Assembly (NCBI RefSeq): GCF_023115425.1
Contig: NZ_CP096032.1
Location: 1,116,001 to 1,180,000 of the forward strand
Direction of reading: 5' to 3'
Length of the DNA stretch: 64,000 nt
From: Synechococcus sp. A10-1-5-1
GTDB lineage: Bacteria > Cyanobacteriota > Cyanobacteriia > PCC-6307 > Cyanobiaceae
A program made the translations under genes and the position numbers. Positions 40,381 to 49,034 of this stretch are shown one piece after another. The notes beneath the pieces are model-generated. The model was not told the DNA's origin and searched no databases. It saw only the letters and a program-made list of their open reading frames with translations. How positions within the stretch are numbered: the first letter of the stretch is position 1; every line of letters begins with the position of its first letter.

Positions 40381-41480
40381 CAGCGGACGGTGACAGGAAG
40401 ACGTGTCGCGAGCGCGGCAAAGGCGGCGGCCGTTGCCGACTCCGGCGCACTGATGGTCACGGGGCGACCACCATCTCCGCCCTGCACCACCGCCAACTCC
40501 ATCGGCAACTGGGCCAGCAGCGGCACACCACTCTCATCCGCCAGGCACTGCCCCCCACCGGAGCCAAAGAGCTCGTAGCGCTTCTCCGGTGCATCCGGAG
40601 GGATAAAGGCCGTCATGTTCTCCACCACACCCAGCACCGGAACGCCGAGCTGCTGGAACATTGCCAAGCCACGGCGTGCATCCTGCAGGGAGACCATCTG
40701 AGGGGTCGTGACGATGATCACGCCAGCCATGGGAACCGCCTGGGCCAGGCTGAGCTGGGCATCGCCGGTGCCCGGCGGGAGGTCAACCACGAGCACATCC
40801 CGCTCGCCCCACTCCACCTGGTAGAGGAATTGGCGAATGATGCCGTTGAGCATCGGGCCGCGCCAGATCACGGGCTGATGGGCATCGATCAGCAGCCCCA
40901 TCGAAACCATGGCGATGCCGCAACTCTCAATGGGGGTCAAGACCTGCTCGTTGCCGCTGCCTCGCACCTGGGGGGTTTGATCGGCAACCCCCAACATCGT
41001 TGGTGCGTTCGGGCCGTAGATGTCGGCATCGAGCAGGCCGACCTTGAGACCGGTCTGAGCCAGGGCACAGGCCAGATTGACCGCCACGGTGCTTTTGCCC
41101 ACGCCGCCTTTGCCGCTGCTGACGGCGATGACCTGTTTGACGCCCGGGATGGCCTGGCGCTCGGGACCACCGCCGCCATGGCCCGCAGCCCCGATGGGCG
41201 CACCGGCATGGGGTGAGGCCTGCTGCTGCGCCTGGGTCAACTCGATTTGCACGTCTTCGATGCCACCCAGCTGCAGCAGGGCACCGCGCGCATCGGCGGC
41301 AATCCGATCCCTCTGGGACGCGGCGTAGCCGGGCAGGGCGAGCTGAAAGACCACGCGATTGTTCTGGACCCGGACCTGTTGGATCCACTGCAGCTCGAGA
41401 AGGCTGCGGCCGGTCCCGGCGTCTTTCAGGGGCTCGAGGGCGGCGAGGGCCTCTGTCAGGGCCTGGTCTGCGCTGGCCAT
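40380..41480 (-). CDS. mrp: Mrp/ApbC family Fe-S cluster carrier ATPase
   Basis: Mrp/NBP35-type ATPases carry and insert iron-sulfur clusters. From the ATG at 41480 the protein has 366 residues: an N-terminal MIP18/DUF59-like domain (1-95), then a P-loop domain with [34 protein letters not shown] and [15 protein letters not shown]. The C-x-x-C of many Mrp proteins is not obvious. A longer reading to 41621 has no homologous content. Its stop overlaps the rodA start. Confidence 0.92.
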   Translation of the reverse strand: MASADQALTEALAALEPLKDAGTGRSLLELQWIQQVRVQNNRVVFQLALPGYAASQRDRIAADARGALLQLGGIEDVQIELTQAQQQASPHAGAPIGAAGHGGGGPERQAIPGVKQVIAVSSGKGGVGKSTVAVNLACALAQTGLKVGLLDADIYGPNAPTMLGVADQTPQVRGSGNEQVLTPIESCGIAMVSMGLLIDAHQPVIWRGPMLNGIIRQFLYQVEWGERDVLVVDLPPGTGDAQLSLAQAVPMAGVIIVTTPQMVSLQDARRGLAMFQQLGVPVLGVVENMTAFIPPDAPEKRYELFGSGGGQCLADESGVPLLAQLPMELAVVQGGDGGRPVTISAPESATAAAFAALATRLPVTVR

Positions 41481-41641
41481 CGGGCGATTACACGGTGCCC
41501 CGGATCCTAAAAGCGCTGGCCAGCTCAGGCATCCCCAGAACACCAGAGGGGTGGGATCACGAACCCTCTCGAAAACTTGTGCAGCGGCGGGTTGGACTGA
41601 AAAGGTGGTGTGAATCCCCATGCCTCACGGCGCGAGCATCG

Positions 41642-42742
41642 ATGTTGAAGGGTCTGCTGTCCCGTGCCAAGGCCAAGCTGGCGAGTGAGACCTCGGCAAC
41701 CTCCAGCCCCGTCGCTCTTGAGGCGCCTCCCGCGAACTCCCGGGAGCGGGCCCGGGCCCTAGTCATGGGCCTGCAGGATTCGATCTGCGCTGGCCTGGAG
41801 CAACTCGACGGCGGCGGACGCTTTGAAGAGGAAAGCTGGGTTCGCCCGGAAGGCGGTGGGGGCCGCTCCCGCGTGATCAAAGGCGGCCGGGTGTTCGAGC
41901 AGGGAGGGGTGAACTTCTCCGAGGTGGAGGGCACCGAGCTGCCCCCCTCGATCCTCAACCAACGCCCCGAAGCCAAAGGTCACCGCTGGTATGCCACCGG
42001 CACCTCGATGGTGCTGCACCCCCGCAATCCCTACATCCCCACCGTCCACCTCAACTACCGCTACTTCGAAGCGGGTCCGGTCTGGTGGTTTGGCGGCGGC
42101 GCGGACCTCACCCCCTATTACCCGTTCCTTGAGGACGCCCAGCACTTCCACCAAACCCTCAAGAACGCCTGCGACAGCGTCAATCCCGCCTACTACCAGG
42201 TGTTCAAGCCCTGGTGCGACGAGTACTTCTATCTGAAGCACCGCGATGAAACCCGCGGTGTTGGCGGAATCTTCTACGACTACCAAGATCCTCGGGGCGT
42301 CCTCTACAAGGGCCAAGCACCGGAAGGCCCAGCCGCTGCCGCCGGTCAGGGCGTCGGTCAGATCCAGCAGAGCTGGGAGCAGCTGTTCAACCTGGCCAGT
42401 GCCTGCGGGAACGCCTTCCTGCCCAGCTACGTGCCGATCATCGAGAAACGGCAGAACACCCTCTACGGGGAGCGGGAGCGTCAGTTCCAGCTCTATCGCC
42501 GCGGCCGCTACGTGGAGTTCAACCTGGTCTTCGACCGGGGCACGATCTTTGGCCTTCAAACCAATGGCCGTACCGAGTCGATCCTGATGTCCTTGCCACC
42601 CCTGGTGCGCTGGGAATACGGCTACAAGGCAGAGGCTGGCAGCCGCGAGGCCCTACTCACCGACCTGTTCACCAAGCCCCAGAACTGGCTCGGGGACAAC
42701 TCACTGTTGGGTCGGTGCCAACCCCACGGCGCCGTGAGCTGA
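41642..42742 (+). CDS. hemF: Oxygen-dependent coproporphyrinogen III oxidase
   Basis: Oxidative decarboxylation of coproporphyrinogen III to protoporphyrinogen IX, in heme and chlorophyll synthesis. The protein (366 residues from ATG 41642) has the conserved [40 protein letters not shown], and [20 protein letters not shown]. The frame is open upstream to 41213, antisense to mrp, but homology starts after this ATG. The last 42 bp overlap the 3' end of the convergent amidase-like gene. Confidence 0.95.
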   Translation: MLKGLLSRAKAKLASETSATSSPVALEAPPANSRERARALVMGLQDSICAGLEQLDGGGRFEEESWVRPEGGGGRSRVIKGGRVFEQGGVNFSEVEGTELPPSILNQRPEAKGHRWYATGTSMVLHPRNPYIPTVHLNYRYFEAGPVWWFGGGADLTPYYPFLEDAQHFHQTLKNACDSVNPAYYQVFKPWCDEYFYLKHRDETRGVGGIFYDYQDPRGVLYKGQAPEGPAAAAGQGVGQIQQSWEQLFNLASACGNAFLPSYVPIIEKRQNTLYGERERQFQLYRRGRYVEFNLVFDRGTIFGLQTNGRTESILMSLPPLVRWEYGYKAEAGSREALLTDLFTKPQNWLGDNSLLGRCQPHGAVS

Positions 42743-43522
42743 GACCGGCGGTGGTGCCGCCACCAAGCGGTGGCGGCCTAAACCAGCCTCCAAGGCAGCC
42801 ACAACCCGTTCACTGATCACCGCCAGGGCTTGATCGCGACTGCGGGGATTGCGCAGGGCAGGCTCAAGCGGAGCCTCGAGCTTTCCGATCTCCAGCAGGG
42901 TGATGCCCCGTTTCGGACCGCCCAATCCACCACGGAAGCCCAGGGGATAGCCCCCAAAAGCGACCGCCAAGCTTTCATCCAATGAGCTCAAGGGGCGATG
43001 CAGGGCAGGGATCACCCCAGAGCCAATCCCATCAGGCCCGTAGGCATCGAAATGAATCTCGAGGGCATAGCCCCCTGCTTCGGCGTGGGCCTTACCCACA
43101 CTCCAATTCGTACGCGGATCGTCGCCATTGACGATCGTGCGCGCCGGAGGGTCATAGAAGCGGATGTTTAGGCCGCGCTGGCGGCCGAGCTGAACGACGC
43201 GGCGAGCAACCTCCAAATTCCAATAGAGCTCGTCACGGATGCCGGGCTGCATCGGCCGGGCTCCGCGGATATCCACGGAATAGCCCGAGGTCCCAGAGCC
43301 GGGGATCTTCTGGGAATCGGCATGGCCAGCCATGACCAAGATCGGGACCGTACTGGCGACTTGCCGGGCCCCAATCCAATCACGCCCCAAACGACCGCGA
43401 GGCCCGGTCAGGGCATCCGCGGCACCGGGGGCTGGAGCGGGGGCCTGCGCGTCAGCGGCCAAAGCCAAGCTGGCGGCAGCCAGGCTGGCCAACAGCAGCG
43501 TGCGGCGCCGGGGAAACCTCAT
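42701..43522 (-). CDS. Secreted amidase_3-like (N-acetylmuramoyl-L-alanine amidase fold) protein
   Basis: The 273-residue protein has a twin-arginine-like or Sec signal peptide ([20 protein letters not shown], Ala-rich to about 25). The mature part shows the layout of zinc amidases of the amidase_3 family: histidine in [10 protein letters not shown], glutamate in [20 protein letters not shown], histidine in [10 protein letters not shown], and a late glutamate in [10 protein letters not shown]. The motifs differ from classic GHGG and SIHAN, so the enzyme assignment is moderate. It converges on hemF with a 42-bp overlap. Confidence 0.6.
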   Translation of the reverse strand: MRFPRRRTLLLASLAAASLALAADAQAPAPAPGAADALTGPRGRLGRDWIGARQVASTVPILVMAGHADSQKIPGSGTSGYSVDIRGARPMQPGIRDELYWNLEVARRVVQLGRQRGLNIRFYDPPARTIVNGDDPRTNWSVGKAHAEAGGYALEIHFDAYGPDGIGSGVIPALHRPLSSLDESLAVAFGGYPLGFRGGLGGPKRGITLLEIGKLEAPLEPALRNPRSRDQALAVISERVVAALEAGLGRHRLVAAPPPVSAHGAVGLAPTQQ

Positions 43523-43536
43523 CGGGCCATCCTGGC

Positions 43537-44118
43537 TCAGATCGGCGAATGCATCAGATCACCGACGCCAAAGAGCCCGAGTTGAGGCCCCATTTCCTGC
43601 TCCAGGGCAATCAACTCATCGCGATGCGCCCGCATCTGCAAAGCACTCCCCGTGGCCTCGTCGTGGCTGATTAATCGCAATTCCACGGTCTCAGCGCGAG
43701 CTGCGCGGCGGCGATAAACCACCCCCGCCAAGGGCCCCAGCAGGGTGAGCAGCAGGGGCCACCAGGCCAGGGAGGGCAGCAGCTGACACAGAACCAAGCC
43801 CAGACAGGCCGCGCCGACCCCTCCCAAGAGGGAGAGCAGCAGTGCCAAGGACCCACTGGCCTCGACCTGACCGGAGAACTTGAGCAGACGGCGCTCCGGG
43901 TTGGCCTCTTCGGCAACCCAGCCCCGGCCCTGCAGCCACTCCGCCAGGGCTGGAAGCACCTCTAACGGGGGCTTGGAGGAGCGAATTTCAACGACGGTCG
44001 TGCGGTCCTTGCTGGCGGCCCGCAGAAAGAACACCAGGCCGATGACCAGCAGCAGCGTGAGGGGCAGGGTGGATCCCAGGGCCTGGGGCATGGCTGCTGG
44101 CGTGAAGATTTCGCTCAT
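43537..44118 (-). CDS. Cofactor assembly of complex C subunit B (CCB2/CCB4-like)
   Basis: The 193-residue protein has a membrane segment near the N-terminus (about 15-33), a stromal stretch (VVEIRSSKPPLEVLPALAEW), a pair of hydrophobic helices (about 91-135), and a basic C-terminal part. This matches the cyanobacterial/plastid CCB2-CCB4 family needed to attach heme c-n to cytochrome b6. The start codon lies inside the upstream HTH gene (131-bp overlap). Confidence 0.75.
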   Translation of the reverse strand: MSEIFTPAAMPQALGSTLPLTLLLVIGLVFFLRAASKDRTTVVEIRSSKPPLEVLPALAEWLQGRGWVAEEANPERRLLKFSGQVEASGSLALLLSLLGGVGAACLGLVLCQLLPSLAWWPLLLTLLGPLAGVVYRRRAARAETVELRLISHDEATGSALQMRAHRDELIALEQEMGPQLGLFGVGDLMHSPI

Positions 44119-44509
44119 TCTCGTCGAGCCAGTGATGCCATGGCGCCATCAACTGCTCTGCGTCGCTGCGTCGGGTCTCCAGAAGGTGCAACATCCGCCT
44201 CGGGCGCCCTCGACTGGGGCAGCGCTTGGCGTAACTGGCGATCGCGCCGTCTTGATCCAGAAAGCCCAAAGCCTGCTGCAACACGGTCTCTGAAAGCCGC
44301 AACTTGGGATGGGAGGACGAGAGGTCCTGCATCAGAGCCGTTGGATAGGTGTCGGCCTCGAGCAACCGCTCCAAAATCCAGCAGACCGCCAGCTCCAAAC
44401 TCAGGTGCTGAACGGGGGGACGCTCGAAAAAAGCCCGAATGGACTCCAGACCAGACCTTGGGGGCAAGGGGCGAGAACGCATTGATGGAGAGGGCCACGC
44501 GCTAACCAC
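43988..44509 (-). CDS. PadR-like winged-helix regulator, C-terminus overlaps next gene
   Basis: The product (up to 173 residues from 44509; ATG at 44482 is an alternative start) contains a winged helix: ELAVCWILERLLEADTYPTA, LSETVLQQALGFLDQDGAIA, then YAKRCPSRGRPRRMLHL, the wing. This is the type of PadR-like regulators common in cyanobacteria. After about residue 130 (DENERNLHASS) the sequence becomes a Pro/His-rich tail that is out of frame with, and lies inside, the next gene; this tail is probably readthrough past a lost stop. Targets unknown. Confidence 0.65.
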   Translation of the reverse strand: MVSAWPSPSMRSRPLPPRSGLESIRAFFERPPVQHLSLELAVCWILERLLEADTYPTALMQDLSSSHPKLRLSETVLQQALGFLDQDGAIASYAKRCPSRGRPRRMLHLLETRRSDAEQLMAPWHHWLDENERNLHASSHAPGPGIHPAPHAAAGHRPGVLSAGRQQGPHDRR

Positions 44510-44605
44510 CTGCTAGCGCGATCTCAGCTTGATACGCAAAAGCGACAGATGATCTTGAGATTTGCTCCTGGTCCGCGACGATGGTGAGCAGTTGAGCCCC
44601 ACCCC

Positions 44606-45283
44606 TTGAGCAGCGCTTCCTCCGCCGTCTCCGCCCCTGCAGCGGGATCTAGCCCTGCTCGCTTCGGCGTCCTTGACCGCGATCTCACACCGGAATGGCA
44701 TGCCCTGCTCGGAGCCTCCAGCGCCCTGGCGGTGGACACCGAAGCCATGGGCCTGATCCATGGCCGCGACCGCCTCTGCCTGGTGCAAATCAGCGATGAG
44801 CACGACAACGTCTGCTGCATCCGCATCCACCGCGGCCAAAGCGAAGCGCCGCTGCTCAAGGAGCTCATGGAAGCAGCCGCGATCGAGAAGGTCTTTCACT
44901 TCGCCCGTTTTGACGTTGCCGCCCTCGCCGAAGGCCTGGACATCCACGTCACTCCAATCTTCTGCACCAAGATCGGCAGCCGCCTTGCCCGCACTTACAC
45001 CAATCGCCACGGCCTCAAGGACCTGGTCAACGAGCTCTGCCACGTGGAACTCGACAAAGGAGCCCAAAGCAGCGACTGGGGCCGGGTCGAGGAGCTCAGC
45101 GAAGCACAGCTGGCCTATGCGGCCAATGACGTGCGCTATCTCCTGGCCGCCCGCGAAAGGCTGATCGAGATGCTGGTACGCGAGGACCGCCTGGCTCTGG
45201 CCCAGCGCTGCTTTGCCTGCATTCCCGTCATTTCTGATTTGGATCGCGGCCGCTTCGGCGCGATCTTCGAGCACCGCTCCTAA
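44606..45283 (+). CDS. Ribonuclease D-like 3'-5' exonuclease
   Basis: The 225-residue DEDD exonuclease domain has all four acidic positions: AVDTEAMGL (D and E), FHFARFDVAAL (D) and YAANDVRYL (Y and D). It lacks the HRDC domains of E. coli RNase D, as is common in cyanobacteria. The start is the TTG at 44606; no ATG is available upstream of the conserved core. It probably trims tRNA or other structured RNA ends. Confidence 0.88.
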   Translation: MSSASSAVSAPAAGSSPARFGVLDRDLTPEWHALLGASSALAVDTEAMGLIHGRDRLCLVQISDEHDNVCCIRIHRGQSEAPLLKELMEAAAIEKVFHFARFDVAALAEGLDIHVTPIFCTKIGSRLARTYTNRHGLKDLVNELCHVELDKGAQSSDWGRVEELSEAQLAYAANDVRYLLAARERLIEMLVREDRLALAQRCFACIPVISDLDRGRFGAIFEHRS

Positions 45284-45292
45284 GCGAGGGGC

Positions 45293-45550
45293 TCAGTCAT
45301 CCCCGAGGTAGTTCTCCTCCTCCTTGACCGCCTCAAGCAGCACATCCAGCAGCTGACGCGATTCGTGGCCCACCCCTTGGGCTTCAACGAGTAGGCGCTG
45401 GGCGATCAGCAGACGCCCAGCGTTGTCGCGAATCCCCTCCTTGGCCGCCACCAGATCGACCTTGCGGCGGGCCGAGGCGATGCTGATGCTCAAGGCACTG
45501 GCGAGCTGTCCGCAGGCTTTTGCGTAGTCCTTATCCTGGGGAGCAGCCAT
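45293..45550 (-). CDS. Conserved cyanobacterial small protein
   Basis: An 85-residue protein (ATG at 45550, MAAPQDKDYAKACGQLASAL). It is predicted to be all helical, with an acidic C-terminus (LLEAVKEEENYLGDD). The sequence looks like a conserved picocyanobacterial hypothetical, but I cannot assign a function. The frame extends upstream to 45805 through the lpxB-like gene in another frame, which is not credible coding. Confidence 0.65.
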   Translation of the reverse strand: MAAPQDKDYAKACGQLASALSISIASARRKVDLVAAKEGIRDNAGRLLIAQRLLVEAQGVGHESRQLLDVLLEAVKEEENYLGDD

Positions 45551-45584
45551 GGGGCGAAGCAACGCGTCAGTTGTCAAGCCACCA

Positions 45585-46844
45585 TCATCCCGTTGCGCCC
45601 TCCTCACCCCCCAGCAAGCGCTCTTCGAGGGCCCGCGCCAGGGCGGCGCTGCCGCCCGCTGGCCCCATCCGCTGAATGCCGATGGCGCCCAGCTGACGGG
45701 CGAGGTCAGGCTGGCTGAGCAACACCTCCGCCCGCTGGGCCAAGGCGGCTTGGGACCGGCAGACCCGAACCGAACCACCGAGCAGGCGACTCTGGCGCTC
45801 GGCAAAACCCCGCTTGAACTGGGGGCCTGGGCCAGGCAACGACAGCGCCGGGATCCCCAGCCCGACCAGCTGCTCGGTGGCCGTCCCCGCGGAGGCCAGC
45901 CCCAGTTCCGCCCAGCTGGCCCAGCGCGAGAAACAGCCGGGGCCGATCAACAGCAGGCGTGGTCCGCAGGCCCAAACCGCCGCCGCCCCGAGCTCCGCGA
46001 GGACCTCGGGAGGCTCGATGGGCTCGTAGCCCAGGCCCTGCAGCAGCAACTCCCACTCGTGGGGAGCCGGACGGGAGCCTATCGGGGCCAGCACCAGCAG
46101 GGGCCCATCGCAGTGCACCTGAGCCAGGGCCTCCAGCAGGCGCTTGAGATTGCCGGTCGCCTCGGGCATTCGGCTACCGCCGAGCAGCAGCAGACGTCGC
46201 CAATCCCGAAGGGCCAGCGGCAGCCCCCCCTGATCCAGGCCGTCCATCATTGGATTCCCCGGCGCGATGGCGGCCACGCCATGGCGCCGCAAGCCGCGGG
46301 CCGTCAGCCGATCCCGCATCGCCGCCATACGGCAGCGGGCGCAGCGCATCAAGGCCCACTCCCAGGGGTCCCATTCGCTGCCTTTGAGGCGGTGATAAAC
46401 CGCCGCCAGACCCGCTGACCCCGGACCGCTGGCCCAGGTGTAATCGCTCTTTGGGGTTCCGATGAAGCCGTAGGGCCCACCGCCGGCCGAAGCCAGCAGC
46501 AAGGGCAGCAGATCCCCCACCGCTAAGACCGGATCGCCGCTCTTGCCCCAACGGCGCACAAAGCGCCACTGACGCAGGGTGAGGCCCAGAACCCCAGCCC
46601 AGAGATCCGCCAACAGGCCCCGCAGGCTCTGGTTGCTGAAGCCACCGCTGGGCAGCTGCCGGCGAGGGCCCACCCTCCGCAGCAGCCCCTGCGCTTCGGC
46701 CCCTTGATAGGCGGCACCCTCACCCACCATCGACAGCACCGCCACCTCGATGTCGGGGCGCCGCTGCTTTAACGCCTGAATCACCCGCAGGGCGATCAGG
46801 TCTTCCCCATGGCCGTTGCTCAGGACCAGCAGGCGGCCAGGCAT
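45585..46844 (-). CDS. Lipid-A-disaccharide synthase-related glycosyltransferase
   Basis: The 419-residue protein (ATG at 46844, MPGRLLVLSNGHGEDLIALR) belongs to the LpxB-related family found in cyanobacteria, a GT-B-like fold. It has VLSMVGEGAAYQGAEAQGLL near the N-terminus, AIAPGNPMMDGLD and the donor-site region TATEQLVGLGIPALSLPGPG. True LpxB joins lipid A sugars; picocyanobacteria have atypical lipid A, and this family's substrate is unknown. Confidence 0.8.
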   Translation of the reverse strand: MPGRLLVLSNGHGEDLIALRVIQALKQRRPDIEVAVLSMVGEGAAYQGAEAQGLLRRVGPRRQLPSGGFSNQSLRGLLADLWAGVLGLTLRQWRFVRRWGKSGDPVLAVGDLLPLLLASAGGGPYGFIGTPKSDYTWASGPGSAGLAAVYHRLKGSEWDPWEWALMRCARCRMAAMRDRLTARGLRRHGVAAIAPGNPMMDGLDQGGLPLALRDWRRLLLLGGSRMPEATGNLKRLLEALAQVHCDGPLLVLAPIGSRPAPHEWELLLQGLGYEPIEPPEVLAELGAAAVWACGPRLLLIGPGCFSRWASWAELGLASAGTATEQLVGLGIPALSLPGPGPQFKRGFAERQSRLLGGSVRVCRSQAALAQRAEVLLSQPDLARQLGAIGIQRMGPAGGSAALARALEERLLGGEEGATG

Positions 46845-46887
46845 CCCGTGACTGATACGATCCGTCCCTGGGAGTTTGCTCCCAAGC

Positions 46888-46958
46888 GGCGGCATGGCCA
46901 AGTGGTAAGGCAGAGGATTGCAAATCCTTTACCCCCAGTTCGAATCTGGGTGCCGCCT
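46888..46958 (+). tRNA. tRNA-Cys (GCA anticodon), integration site of the mobile element
   Basis: A full cloverleaf: acceptor GGCGGCA pairs with TGCCGCC, the anticodon loop TTGCAAA gives GCA, and the T-arm contains CCAGTTCGAATCTGG. The last 26 bases are repeated at 54063-54088. The gene is intact because the element carries a copy of its 3' end. A strong terminator follows at once. Confidence 0.95.
46933..46958 (+). repeat. attL: direct repeat of tRNA-Cys 3' end (left boundary)
   Basis: A 26-bp sequence from CCCCAGTTCGAATCTGGG through TGCCGCCT, identical to 54063-54088. It covers the T-arm and acceptor 3' strand of tRNA-Cys, the usual target of tyrosine recombinases. It is taken as the left attachment site of the integrated element. 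Confidence 0.9.
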
Positions 46959-46964
46959 CTGAGA

Positions 46965-47010
46965 AAATCCCCCAAACACCCGGTCAACACTGGTGTTTGG
47001 GGGATTTTTG
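46965..47010 (+). terminator. Terminator after tRNA-Cys
   Basis: AAATCCCCCAAACACC (46965-46980) pairs perfectly with GGTGTTTGGGGGATTT (46992-47007) around an 11-nt loop, followed by T residues. It lies inside the element, so the element supplies a terminator that insulates it from tRNA transcription. Confidence 0.9.
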
Positions 47011-47023
47011 ATTTGAAACGAAG

Positions 47024-47091
47024 GGTAGGTAACCGGTAGGTAACGGACCACCCACAACCAGTCCCCAAAACGTCCCTGGGACTTACCTACC
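47024..47091. repeat. Left cluster of GGTAGGTAA sites
   Basis: Two direct copies of GGTAGGTAA lie at 47024-47032 and 47035-47043 (11-bp period, one helical turn) and one inverted copy at 47083-47091. The same arrangement, mirrored in order, is at the right end. The pattern fits arm-type sites for the integrase or binding sites for an excision factor. Confidence 0.75.
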
Positions 47092-47254
47092 TCAACCCTC
47101 GAAAACGAGTGGATCGACCGCGCCAACCGCTGCCCACTGCGTTCAGAAACCCAAGGGTTGCCAGGACGCTTTGAAATGCCGCACGCCAACGGGTTTGCCC
47201 GTATCAGAAACTCTGTACGGTTCCTTTGTTCGGAAACGCCAAGGGTTCTGACCG

Positions 47255-47839
47255 ATGCCCAGATCCATCGGGTACGCCAGGTGCTCGACCACACACCAGG
47301 ACACCAACGCTCAGGTCACTGAACTGCGGTCTGCTGGGTGCGAGGAGGTCTTTGCCGAGAAGGTGTCCTCCCGTGCACCGCTGGAGAAACGACCCCAGTT
47401 GAGACGGTGCCTGGAGTCGCTGCAGGAGGGGGACGAACTGGTGGTCTCCAAACTCGATCGCCTCGGTCGATCCCAGGTGGAGGTGATCAACCGTCTCTCT
47501 GACCTCCAGACCAAGGGGATCTACGTCCGCACTCTGGACGGTCTGATCAACACCAGAGGACTCGGGAAACTCGCCCCACTGGTGATCGGACTGCTGACGG
47601 GTCTTGCTGAGGTGGAGAGGTCACTGATCCAGGAACGCACCCTGGAGTCGGTTGAACACCGCAGAAGGACAGGAGGAAACAACCTCGGTGGGCGCCCGAA
47701 GACCTCAGACAAGAAGGAACGACTGGTGGTTCGCCTGAGAGATGAGGGTGAGTCCTACAGATCGATCCGAGATCAGACGGGACTCTCTCTCGCAACGATC
47801 CAACGGATTCTCAAAGACCACATCACCACTACCGCTTGA
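47255..47839 (+). CDS. Serine recombinase (resolvase/invertase family)
   Basis: The 194-residue protein has the resolvase catalytic domain: IGYARCSTTHQDTNAQ with nucleophile S11 and nearby R9, then VVSKLDRLGRSQVEVI with the D-R-x-x-R group, and the long E helix (GLLTGLAEVERSLIQERTLE). A C-terminal helix-turn-helix (about 160-187, EGESYRSIRDQTGLSLATIQ) binds the res-type site. Length is that of Tn3-type resolvases or Hin-like invertases. It is the first gene from the left boundary. It could resolve dimers, invert DNA, or be cargo. Confidence 0.9.
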   Translation: MPRSIGYARCSTTHQDTNAQVTELRSAGCEEVFAEKVSSRAPLEKRPQLRRCLESLQEGDELVVSKLDRLGRSQVEVINRLSDLQTKGIYVRTLDGLINTRGLGKLAPLVIGLLTGLAEVERSLIQERTLESVEHRRRTGGNNLGGRPKTSDKKERLVVRLRDEGESYRSIRDQTGLSLATIQRILKDHITTTA

Positions 47840-47843
47840 TGCC

Positions 47844-48017
47844 ATGACCAAGATCGACATCCAGTACCAAGACCAGTTCGGGAAGTGGAGACACCTCCAG
47901 ACGAAACACAACGAGGGAGATGCGTACCGCACTGCTGCTAACCGTGCCCGATCCACAGGGAAACGCCATCGACTGGTGGATCAAGACGGAACTCTTTTGG
48001 ATTTGATCGATCCTTGA
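47844..48017 (+). CDS. Small hypothetical protein downstream of the resolvase
   Basis: A 57-residue protein (ATG at 47844, 4 bp after the resolvase stop): MTKIDIQYQDQFGKWRHLQT, ending RLVDQDGTLLDLIDP. It looks like a small beta-rich domain. The tight spacing suggests one transcript with the resolvase. Similar small proteins occur in picocyanobacterial genomes, by my recollection; function unknown. Confidence 0.65.
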   Translation: MTKIDIQYQDQFGKWRHLQTKHNEGDAYRTAANRARSTGKRHRLVDQDGTLLDLIDP

Positions 48018-48298
48018 GAGAAAATGCGGAAGTCAATCTATAAACTCTCCAGAGGGATCCTAAATATCGAGAAATATTCTCAGAAATAATGCCCCGCTCA
48101 ATGCCCATCTTAACCTGAGACTGCGTGGGATCGAAAGAGGGCATTCAGATCCCTTCCGCTGCAGTCAGTTTCAAGGAATACAGGTGCTGCAAGGGGTTTC
48201 ATGGGTGCCCAGAACCACTGGTATGACTAGGTTTTGAACACTCTCCAAAATAAGTCAACCTAAAACCTTGAGTCTCATCTCAGGGGTCGCAAAAACGC
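48018..48298. other. Non-coding stretch, element left interior
   Basis: No supported gene. Base composition drops to lower GC here. A small palindrome, GAGAA-ATA-TTCTC, lies at 48068-48080. Nothing else convincing was seen before the promoter at 48299. With the promoter and leader that follow, the gene-free stretch runs to 48531. Confidence 0.4.
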
Positions 48299-48327
48299 TT
48301 GACGTGACCGCCAATCTGCCCTATACT
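48299..48327 (+). promoter_or_regulatory. Near-consensus sigma-70 promoter
   Basis: TTGACG (48299-48304), a 17-bp spacer, and TATACT (48322-48327). Each hexamer matches five of six consensus bases and the spacing is optimal. The expected transcript starts near 48334 and would read the 114-residue gene after a leader of about 200 nt. Confidence 0.75.
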
Positions 48328-48339
48328 GACGTACGTCAG
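48326..48339. promoter_or_regulatory. 14-bp palindrome over the -10 and start site (operator candidate)
   Basis: CTGACGTACGTCAG is a perfect palindrome whose left end overlaps the -10 hexamer and whose right end covers the probable transcription start. This is the usual place for a repressor operator. Candidates for the repressor are the small possible ribbon-helix-helix proteins of the same element, or a host factor. Confidence 0.65.
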
Positions 48340-48531
48340 GGGTTGGTCAGAGACCTTCCCTGAGACGCAAATCGAATACCCTGCAACTCGCAAGAGTTTT
48401 CTTAAATATCTAGACATTCCCTCTCTGGATACGGTCAACACAAACCGCAAAAGGTGTAGTCAATAAACTGACTATAAACCCTACGCAGAAGTCTGCGAGA
48501 ACAACGAAAATATTGTCCAAATGGATCCAAA

Positions 48532-48876
48532 ATGAAAACAAACACTAAAGTCCAAGTCGCATTCAAAGTCACAATTCTCGTTGAACAAATCACCTGTTGT
48601 CCTGATTGGATTGGGGACGAGGATGGATATTTCACTAACTATGAACTTCCTGGATACCTGTTCGAAATTCGTCCTCTAGATCAGTTACTAAAACTTGGAT
48701 TCTCTCTGGACATGACAGAGGAGGAACAATGTGAATGGTTGATGAACATTTTTGATCACAAAGAGATTTATGCACGCATCGCAGATGAGTATGGTGAAGA
48801 CGTATACGACTTCTATGGAGAAGAAAGTTGCATGGACTTTTCCATATCTTCTGTTGAAATGAATCTCTGGTCTTAA
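48532..48876 (+). CDS. Acidic hypothetical protein of the element
   Basis: A 114-residue, strongly acidic protein (MKTNTKVQVAFKVTILVEQI). It has no signal peptide or membrane helix. The middle (DMTEEEQCEWLMNIFDHKEI) and the later EYGEDVYDFYGEES are rich in Glu/Asp and aromatic residues. I do not recognise a family. It has its own promoter (with a palindrome) and its own terminator, and is AT-rich compared with the host. An acidic protein of this size could be a DNA mimic or inhibitor, but nothing proves that. Confidence 0.65.
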   Translation: MKTNTKVQVAFKVTILVEQITCCPDWIGDEDGYFTNYELPGYLFEIRPLDQLLKLGFSLDMTEEEQCEWLMNIFDHKEIYARIADEYGEDVYDFYGEESCMDFSISSVEMNLWS

Positions 48877-48890
48877 GTTCAATCCTTATT

Positions 48891-48926
48891 TCCGCAGGAT
48901 GTTCCGCGCATCTTGCGGATTCTTTT
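48891..48926 (+). terminator. Terminator after the acidic hypothetical gene
   Basis: TCCGCAGGATG (48891-48901) pairs with CATCTTGCGGA (48909-48919) with one G-T pair around a 7-nt loop, followed by TTCTTTT. It lies 14 bp after the stop at 48876. Confidence 0.85.
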
Positions 48927-49005
48927 AAATGCATTTTTAAATATGCGTGCGTGATTTATCGCTAGATCTTTCTTGTTGAGTAAGGGTGCTTGGGTTGACT
49001 TTATG

Positions 49006-49034
49006 TCGACAGATGCGTCAATCACCTATATAGT
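49006..49034 (+). promoter_or_regulatory. Possible promoter of the HUH candidate gene
   Basis: TCGACA (49006-49011), a 17-bp spacer and TATAGT (49029-49034) form a plausible sigma-70 promoter about 100 bp before the GTG at 49141. A GGGGGA run 5 bp before that GTG could act as ribosome-binding site. Confidence 0.45.
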
